Part shown: positions 57,190-64,000 of the stretch, one piece after another
Numbering within the stretch: the stretch's first letter is position 1
How the letters are laid out: the number at the start of each line of letters is the position of its first letter
Assembly (NCBI RefSeq): GCF_023898315.1
Contig: NC_064619.1
Location: 482,773,376 to 482,837,375 of the forward strand
Length of the DNA stretch: 64,000 bases
Source of the DNA: Schistocerca nitens
Lineage: Eukaryota > Arthropoda > Insecta > Orthoptera > Acrididae
Reading direction: 5' to 3'
The notes under the pieces: generated by a model
Seen by the model: the letters and a program-made list of their open reading frames with translations, nothing else
What the model was told of the DNA's origin: nothing
Database searches by the model: none
Made by a program: the position numbers and the translations under genes

Positions 57190-58165
57190 CACAACGTATC
57201 TATTTATTTATTTTGGATAATCAGTCTTCTGACTGGTTTCATGCGGCCCGCCAAGAATTGTTCTCCTGCGCCAACCTTTTATGTAAGAGTAGCACTTACA
57301 GCCCAAGTGCGCAATAATTTGCTGGATGTATTCCAACCTATGTCATTCTCTACAGTTTTCACGCTCTACAACTCCCTGTAGTACCGTGGAAATTATTACC
57401 TGATGTCTAAGCACATGTTCTGTCATCCTGTCCTTTCTTCTTGTCAGTATTTTACATACACTTCTTTCCTCGCCAATTCTGCGGAGAGCCTCACCACCCC
57501 TAAATTTATCAGTCCACCCAATTTTCTTCGTTCGTCTGTAGCACCACATCTCAATAATTTTTTCATAATGTGGCGCCTCAGTCATAACATATTTCTTTAA
57601 AGTCAGTACCGCCATTAGACTGTTGTTTATTTACAGTGTTACATTTACACTTACACAATCATGATTTCGGCTTCTTCACTGAATAAAAATGGTTTACTCA
57701 GTAATGAAACGAAGCAGTAGGCTCTTCCAGAAACTTTGAAGCCGAAATCATGATTGTGTAAGTGTAAATATAAGATTGTAAATAAACAACCGAGTAATGG
57801 CGGTACTGACTTTAAAGAAACATCTCAGATACTTGGAATCTCTTTCATTCCGGTTTTAACACAGTCCAGGTTTCACTACCATACTGTGCTGTGCTCTAAA
57901 CGTACATTCCCAGAATTTCTTTCTTCCTCAAATTAAGGGGTACATTTGATACTAATAAACTCCTCTTGGCCACGAATGCCCTTCCTGCCGCTGCTAGTCT
58001 GCTTTTTATATTCTCCTTGCTCCATCCATCATGGGTTATTTTGCTGCCTACGTTACTGAATTCCGTAATTTCATCTACTCCGTGACCACCAATTTTGATG
58101 TTAAGATTCTGGTAAATTAACAGAAGCAGATCAGGCATACTTTGCAGTGGATCTAAAATCAAAAT
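57190..58165 (-). pseudogene. LINE C-terminal region, split by a small foldback
   Basis: Right piece (58162-57830, minus): GVDEITEFSNVGSKITHDG, RLAAAGRAFVAKRSLL, NVPLNLRKKEILGMYV and YGSETWTVLKPE. Left piece (57615-57343): IIEMWCYRRTKKIGWTDKFRGGEALRRIGEERSV and RRKDRMTEHVLRHQV. This is the post-RT order of the same LINE family as 16085 and 25931. The foldback at 57592-57820 separates the two pieces. Confidence 0.88.
57592..57820. mobile_element. Foldback element 7 (229 bp)
   Basis: Left arm 57592-57674 and right arm 57738-57820 are near-perfect inverted copies: TTCTTTAAAGTCAGTACCGC at the ends, TTGTTTATTTAC, ATTTACACTTACACAATCAT and GATTTCGGCTTC. The 63-bp loop has no partner. The few mismatches suggest it is the youngest hairpin here. 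Confidence 0.93.
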
Positions 58166-58266
58166 TAAGATTTTGGTGACTCGTCAAAATTGTAGTCAGT
58201 GGATCAGAAGGTCGAATAGACAGGAATTGCGAACCCCGATCATTTTGGTTTTAAACGAACTACGCT

Positions 58267-59435
58267 GATGAACTAAAACTTTATGACCACCTGTTAGTAA
58301 CGCGTTGGATGAACTTTGGATTTAACAAGTCTTTGGTAGGTTTCTGGAGGTATATGACACCTGATTTCTACTCGAAGGTCACGCAATTCCCGGAAACTGC
58401 GATTGTGATTTGTGGGGCCTCACTAGCACCCGAGAATATCCTAGATGCGTTTTGCTGAATTCAGATCAGGAAAGATATTAACTTGAGGGCACTTGATGCT
58501 CCTCAGATCGCTGTAACGCGATTATGGTTTTGACACGGACAGTTGTCCTGCTGGAAGATGCCATGAAGAATCAAGGTATGTAGGTGCTCCGCAATACAGT
58601 TCACGTAGCTCACAACTGTCGTGGTGCTTTCAGGTACCACCGCGGGTCCCATGGAAGTACATTTGAATGATGCTATCCCCACCGGCTCTAAGCACTATGG
58701 CTCTGAGCACTATGGGACTTCACATCTGAGGTCATCAGTCCCCTAGAACTTAGAACTACTTAAACCTAACTAACCTAAGGACATCACACACATCCATTCC
58801 AGAGGCAGGAGTCGAATCCGCGACCGTAGCAGCAGCGCGGTTCCGGACTGATGCGCCTAGAACCGCTCGGCCACAGCGGCCGGCCCCCACCGGCCTGCGT
58901 CCGTTGCTTTGCGCATGTTTCGAGTAGCCGTTCGCCTAGATGATGGCCTGGTGGACCAAGAACGTGATTCATTCAAGTATGCGACACGTTCCCATTGATC
59001 TGCGATCCTGTCTCGTCAATCCCGTGTGGAGTGATATCGTAACTGACGCTGTCGTTGGGTCAACATGGGAACACGTTGGGGTTGTCTGCTGCGGGATGTC
59101 ATGTTTAAAAATGGGCGCTGAACGGTGAGCTCCGAAACGCTTGTGCCTGCATTAGCACTGAACTCTAGCGTCACATCTGTCAAGGTCGTCGCGTACGCCG
59201 ATTTACAGAGCGGGCAAGCCTCGGAATCCCACGTTCTGTGATGAGGCCTGGACGTCTAACGCCTCGTCGCCTTCTCAAGTTTCCACAACGCCTTCCATAG
59301 GAACGACAGTAGCATATGAAGAGCCGACCAGCATCATTTAAATCTGGTTCTTCAGGACAGAGCGGATCAGGTTGTGCAAAGGGGTGTAAATCAGCTGCTG
59401 CCAGTTGCACAAACGTACAAACTTCATATGGTATA
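58267..59435 (-). pseudogene. Tc1-like transposon remnant with a SINE inserted
   Basis: Minus strand: RRPGLITERGIPRLARSVNRRTRRP near 59180-59270 (linker region), NHVLGPPGHHLGERLLETCAKQRTQ at 58885-58975, then beyond the SINE GGGSIIQMYFHGTRGGT, and in another frame LHGIFQQDNCPCQNHN near 58530-58570 with the second catalytic Asp block. GTGGTCATAAAGTTTTAG at about 58270-58290 resembles a Tc1 terminal repeat; its partner is not found. Many stops. Confidence 0.7.
58687..58884 (-). mobile_element. SINE family A, full length, in the Tc1 remnant
   Basis: GTAGCAGCAGCGCGG subfamily. Target duplication CCCCACCGGC at 58677-58686 and 58885-58894. The 3' end reads TCTAAGCACTATGGCTCTGAGCACTATGGG, a short internal duplication in the tail. 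Confidence 0.95.
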
Positions 59436-60824
59436 AACACTTAATCACACATGACCTTAAAAGAATTCAGAAACAATACGCTGAAAGCCAGAATACAAGT
59501 TGTTAAAATTGCATTAAGGAATACACACGGCTGCAGGCCTTAGTTACAAAATAGAAGAGCTGAGGACTTAAGGCCTGGATAACAAGAACTCCAGTAAGGA
59601 AATTTTAAAAGATTTTAGACAAAGACCTTTCAAATTTTAAGTATATTGAAGGCCTAATCTTAAAATATTTCACATAAGGTATGGCTGAAAGCCACATACT
59701 GAACATTAAAACAAATTAATACACGGTTGAAAATCACAATCCCCAACAACAGGATAGTGGTGCTCAGAAGAGTTCCAAGGGTCGGCCAGGGGAGGAACTC
59801 TAACAACACTTTAGGTGAGACAGGCAGTCAGGCGTAACACTAAATAATCGGCTGCAGCACGACCTAGGGCCGGCTGAAGAACCAACCAACAACCTAATCA
59901 CTTCCCTTCCATCCAACCAACGGCACGACAACCGAAAATATCAGTGAGGACGACGATCGCAGCAGCACTACGTCTTGATAATTGCCATCTAAACACAGTC
60001 AAGGCACAATAACCACTCAAAAACTCAAATAAAAAAAAGAACAACATCAAGCTATCGAACTACATGCTGTGCTGCACAGCCTCAACACAGCGAGGAAAAC
60101 ACACTGGTAACGACCAGGGCAGGCAACTGGAACATTAACGACCACAAGGCAGAAGATATCGCTGGTGCACTTCACTAATAAGTTACAATCATTTCAATAG
60201 TTAAACACCATACAGGAAGACTGCTGCAAAATTTGACGACTCAAGCACACCATACGTTGCTGCTTGCGGGAACGGCCCAAGAAGCAACAACCGCCAATGA
60301 ACGAAGAGATGTTACAGAAGTTGATGTATCGTAGCAGGTTAACTGATTACTCAACTCCATTATGCAGGTTCGGTGGTCGAGGAACTTTGCAGCTCTCACA
60401 GCTAGTGCCTCACAATCCGACCGCGCATGCACGACGCCAGCGGCCCCGGCCTGACCAAACGCCGCGGAGACTTCCTCGCTGCTCTCTCCCAACCGGCCGA
60501 CTACCCGCACACACCACCACAGTCACACCAGAGATGGCACAGCAGTACTAGTATCGATAAACAATGCTGCTGCCATGGACGGAGTCAAGTGAGCAGCTCG
60601 TTCAGGTAGTAACTGAGGGAGCAATAAGGCGCCACTCGATGGTGAGAAAATGCCAAAAAGAAAAATCGGCATCAGCGCGAGCCAGCCACGGCTCAATCAT
60701 CGTGTGTGCCAGTAGTTTCAAACGATCCAATACCGTCCCGAAACTAGGACCTTATTGCTAGAAATCGGAGGTTTCGTGTAAGGCAGCTACGATCAGAAAA
60801 TAGTCACATTTTAGAATGCTGAAG
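59436..60824. other. Long strand-asymmetric A/C-rich spacer
   Basis: The plus strand is strikingly poor in T and rich in A and C from about 59440 to 60560 (AACCAACCAACAACC, AACACAGTCAAGGC). 60400-60540 is GC-rich. Frames of 60-95 residues have no domain. Such asymmetry is common in retroelement untranslated leaders, but I cannot assign it. Confidence 0.4.
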
Positions 60825-60836
60825 TTTGGCTGATTG

Positions 60837-61035
60837 CCGGCCGAGGTGGTCAAGCGGTTCTAGGCGCTACAGTCTGGAACCGCGCGACCGCTACGGTCGC
60901 AGGTTCGGATCCTGCCTCGGGAATCGATGTGTGTGATGTCCTTAGGTTAGTTACGTTTAAGTAGTTCTAAGTTCTAGGCGACTGATGACCTTAGAAGTTA
61001 AGTACCATAGTGCTCAGAGCCATTTGAACCATTTT
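60837..61035 (+). mobile_element. SINE family A, full length
   Basis: Head GTGGTCAAGCGGTTC, B-box GGTTCGGATCC (one change). Target duplication TTTGGCTGATTG at 60825-60836 and 61036-61047. Confidence 0.96.
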
Positions 61036-61307
61036 TTTGGCTGATTGTCAGATTGTAACAGAATACTTTCACAGAGTAGCAAATAGAAGTATTTTAAATG
61101 ATTTCAGGCTGTTTGCGTGATCATATAACTCTTTCTGGATCTACAATGGAGACACATTTAGGAATGTTCTCAGCAACCTTTTCTACATTTCGATACAATT
61201 GCACATTGTTACTATACCTAATTATTTTCATGGAAATAAGTCCTGTGTACTCCTTTGGGTGTAGTGTTGTTACTCCTGGCAGTTGGTATTGCAGATTTAG
61301 ATTTATT

Positions 61308-61506
61308 AGCCGGCCGAAGTGGCCGTGCGGTTAAAGGCGCTGCAGTCTGGAACCGCAAGACCACTACGGTCGCAGGTTCGAATCCTGCCTCGGGCATGGA
61401 TGTTTGTGATGTCCTTAGGTTAGTTAGGTTTAACTAGTTCTAAGTTCTAGGGGACTAATGACCTCAGTAGTTGAGTCCCATAGTGCTCAGAGCCATTTGA
61501 ACCATT
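61308..61506 (+). mobile_element. SINE family A, full length
   Basis: GTGGCCGTGCGG subfamily. Target duplication TTTAGATTTATT at 61296-61307 and 61507-61518. Confidence 0.96.
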
Positions 61507-61518
61507 TTTAGATTTATT

Positions 61519-62075
61519 GCTTCCCATGAAGACCTAGGGACACATTTGCCGGTACAGGATTAAGCATAATTCAAACAGGATGTGAAACATGTCACAGAGG
61601 TTAATTGCTCGTGAGAGTCACAAATAAATGTCCATCTATCTCGTGGATATCTAATTCACATTGAATCCTTGGGGCTCAGATTATCAGACCAAGACCAAAA
61701 ATCCACGCCCCCAATTTTTTACACAACTGAATACACATGTCTAAAACAACTTCAAAGGTCAAGCTATTAACTTTTTTCCTTAATTTTTTGTTGGGGCTGT
61801 AAGCGAGCAAAAGCTTAAAAAAGTTTCGGAATCATGTTAAAAGCTTGGGGAAGTCGCTAAAGTCGCTAAGTGCTCTCGTTCTCGAACAATGGATGAATAT
61901 TGCAATTTGTGCGCCGTGGGTTAAGCTGCTGCCTCGAGACATGTACACAGTTTCCAACTTTACCCCTTGAATTAATGTTTTAATCGTTTGTGGTAAGATT
62001 AAATCTGTTAATGAGTAGATCATGACATGTGCTCAATAATTTAGTCAATAATTACATGAAATACCGATTTTCCGT
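61519..62075. other. Unannotated spacer
   Basis: No family recognised. Confidence 0.4.
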
Positions 62076-62079
62076 GGAA

Positions 62080-63440
62080 CCTTGGCTCTGATACTGGGTG
62101 ACAGTTTTACTTACTTTACTTTAGCAGGCATTTTCAGTTATTTGCAGTTGCCTGATGTCAGAGTTTCTGTCCTGTCACAGTTTCTATCCTGCCAGTCCGA
62201 CAGACCTCCCCTTTTCATGGGTTTGGCCATAGTTCGCCTCCACATTGCCCTCGGCTTCACTTGGCTCCTTCTCCTTGGCAGAGACCAGTTGAGCAAACAC
62301 TGCGCCCATTGTTATTCTTCCATGCGTCGGATGTGTCTCAGCGCTCAAGCATCACTCCTGTCTGGGACTGGTACCATAGCAACCATCTTCCAGTCAATCC
62401 AAGAGGGTCACTCTCACGCTCCGCCGTAACCCTTCCATTTCGACAGCCTCAATTTTCCTCCTTTGTTTCTCGTTCAGTGTCCAACACACTGAACCATATA
62501 TCAGAATGCTTTCAGCCACAGCATGCAACACAAATTTTTATACTTTCCTGCATAAATACCGACTCCAGAAGATATCATCCAATGATCTAACAGCCAGCCG
62601 CGCTTGACTTGACCTGTAGGATATTTCCAAGTCGCACTATCGACCGCTTCCAACAAGACGATATTCTGTTTTGTCGGTATTGACTTTTATTCCTCCTTGT
62701 TTATAAATATACAAGAACTTTCTCATTTGATACACGGCATCATCTTTATCCAGAGCCATAAGCACTTGGTCTCGGCACACAGTTACGATTGTAAACATTG
62801 ATGCCGTACTGTCACACCTAAAATTCTGTACTGTCTATTCCTGTAAACAGGAACTACTTCTAAATACAACTTAAATAGGGATAGTGACACAGAACATTCT
62901 TGTCTTAATTCTTTACTTGTTCCAAAACTGCCCGAAATCTTACAACCAACCTTCACAACTGCCTCGCTCCTTTTCACCAACTCAATAAAAGCACCATCCA
63001 CTCTAGTCATTACCATTGCTTTCCACAGTAATCTCCAAATCACAGAATCACAGGCCTTTTCTAAATCCAAACATCAAATGGAGATCTTGATTTTTTGTGA
63101 TCATTTTCTGACACATGTAGCGTACACAAAAGATGTCATCAAATGGTTCAAATGGCTCTGAGCACTATGCGACTTAACATCTGAGGTCATCAGTCCCCTA
63201 GAACTTAGAACCACTTAAACCTGCCCGAGGCAGGATTCGAACCTGCGACCGTAGCAGTCGCGCGATTCCGGACTGAAGCGCCTAGAACCACTTGGCCACA
63301 AAAGATGTCATTAACACAGCTTTTCCCAATAGTAAAACCCGACTGTTCCTCAGACACAACAACCTGCGCAAATTTTCCCTATCTGTTCTTTATTATACTG
63401 CTGGACAGTCTACTTACCGAAGTTATTACACTTGTTCCCC
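62080..63440 (-). pseudogene. LINE RT remnant with a SINE inserted
   Basis: Minus strand from about 63370: EEQSGFTIGKSCVNDIFCVRYM (RT fingers), then in the 63070-62783 frame MDLEKACDSVIWRLLWKAM (motif A, Asp kept), GTSKELRQECSVSLSLFKLYLEV (usual LRQGCxxSPxLF), and further DQVLMALDKDDAVYQMRKFL, GIKVNTDKTEYRLVG, ESILIYGSVCWTLNEKQRRKIEAVEMEGLRRS. RT motif C and the thumb are frameshifted. The SINE at 63140-63296 separates the fingers. Confidence 0.88.
63140..63296 (-). mobile_element. SINE family A with a 31-bp internal deletion
   Basis: Lacks the CCTAACTAACCTAAGG...ATCCAT segment (AAACC joins TGCCCGAGG). Target duplication CACAAAAGATGTCAT (15 bp, perfect) at 63125-63139 and 63297-63311, made of LINE sequence. 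Confidence 0.96.
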
Positions 63441-64000
63441 TGTAATTAGTTAGATCTCCCCTGCCTTAAGCGGTTACTAGTACTCTATTTTCAGCGACAC
63501 ACAACTTCCCATAAGCATGGAAAGAGGATGAAGTTGTAGAGGTCTGGCGGCGCTCACCAGCTACCAGCTGCGGAACTCAAATGCGCCAACGGCATACCTG
63601 TCCTACAGTCATCACTTCCTTTGTGATGCTCTACACGTAGCATGAACGTAGTGTCACTTGCAGGTTGTCGAATGCTGTGTGCAACACAAGTACTACATTC
63701 CCCATTCTTTTGAAGGTCACCTAAAGTGATTAATGAAATTGCTAAACCACTCAGGCCGACGATCAAGAGGAGCCTGCCGAAGTTTTCTGCCGGTGAGCAG
63801 AGCGCAAGAGGGGCCACCTCATCGATCACAAGCAACCGGCCCCTAACGAGGTACCGCAGTGCACCATCCCGGCCCTGGTGTTCGCACTAATTTAAAGCGA
63901 CTCGCTTAATTATCTGCGAATATCCGCAGTGCCGCAAGCGTTACTTTCGCCACGACCCCGTCTTAATTAATTCGCGTCGGCGCCGACGGCGCCTCGCTTT
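63441..64000. other. Spacer ending in a CpG-rich block with TAATTA sites
   Basis: From about 63830 CpG rises sharply. CTTAATTATC (63905) and CTTAATTAATTCGCG (63961) are homeodomain-type sites next to the palindrome GTCGGCGCCGAC near 63977. The block runs off the window. Possible regulatory island. Confidence 0.3.

Noticed and set aside
15410..57820. Inverted and repeated units as a CRISPR array
   Set aside because: Arms are long, inverted and of different families; there are no short direct repeats with unique spacers, and the DNA is eukaryotic.
60241..60510. 89-residue minus-strand frame with alanine-rich text
   Set aside because: Explained by local GC-rich composition; no motif.

Overview
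This is eukaryotic nuclear DNA from an arthropod, most likely an orthopteran such as a Schistocerca-type locust. That call is an inference: the dominant repeat is a tRNA-derived SINE I associate with Schistocerca, alongside Tc1/mariner, Penelope and LINE remnants and long AT-rich spacers, as expected in a very large insect genome. I found no convincing host gene, exon chain, tRNA or rRNA gene. Almost all recognisable coding sequence is transposase, reverse transcriptase (RT) or GIY-YIG nuclease debris. The window looks intergenic or deeply intronic.

Layout. 0-3 kb: two Tc1-like remnants and a SINE. 3.0-6.3 kb: a hAT-like element (8-bp target duplication) with a complete Tc1 inside. 6.3-7.3 kb: CpG-rich unique DNA. 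7.3-10.8 kb: tail-to-tail SINEs, a complete 1.4-kb Tc1 with a lost catalytic residue, and a second Tc1. 12.2-13.8 kb: a Penelope-like element (PLE) remnant between SINEs. 15.4-21.5 kb: a LINE and three hairpin (foldback) elements, two with a SINE in one arm. 22.6-27.5 kb: a LINE split by a Tc1 that is itself split by another LINE tail, then two more LINEs. 30-35 kb: SINE and foldbacks. 36-37.3 kb: a LINE carrying two SINEs. 38.0-39.5 kb: a TTAA-flanked transposon with an internally deleted transposase. 41.6-46 kb: mariners, SINEs, an RT-bearing LINE and a Tc1. 47-49.5 kb: a cluster of a second SINE family, a foldback and a PLE scrap. 50-64 kb: SINEs, mariner, Tc1, two LINEs, one foldback and diverged direct repeats.

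At least 19 copies of the main SINE (family A) occur; I mapped matching target-site duplications of 8-15 bp for 14 of them. Five other tRNA-derived SINE families have one to three copies each. Family letters A-F are local labels.

The most interesting signal is a short module, CTGANGA - small hairpin - GAAA(C) - short palindrome - U/C, at seven loci. It lies near both ends of four hairpin elements and at three solitary sites. Sequence differs between loci while the pairing is kept, which matches the core of a type I hammerhead ribozyme with a self-complementary stem III. Hammerheads are known from Penelope-like elements and retrozymes. Here they appear to mark a class of inverted, non-autonomous elements. 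This comes from reading the sequence and is untested.
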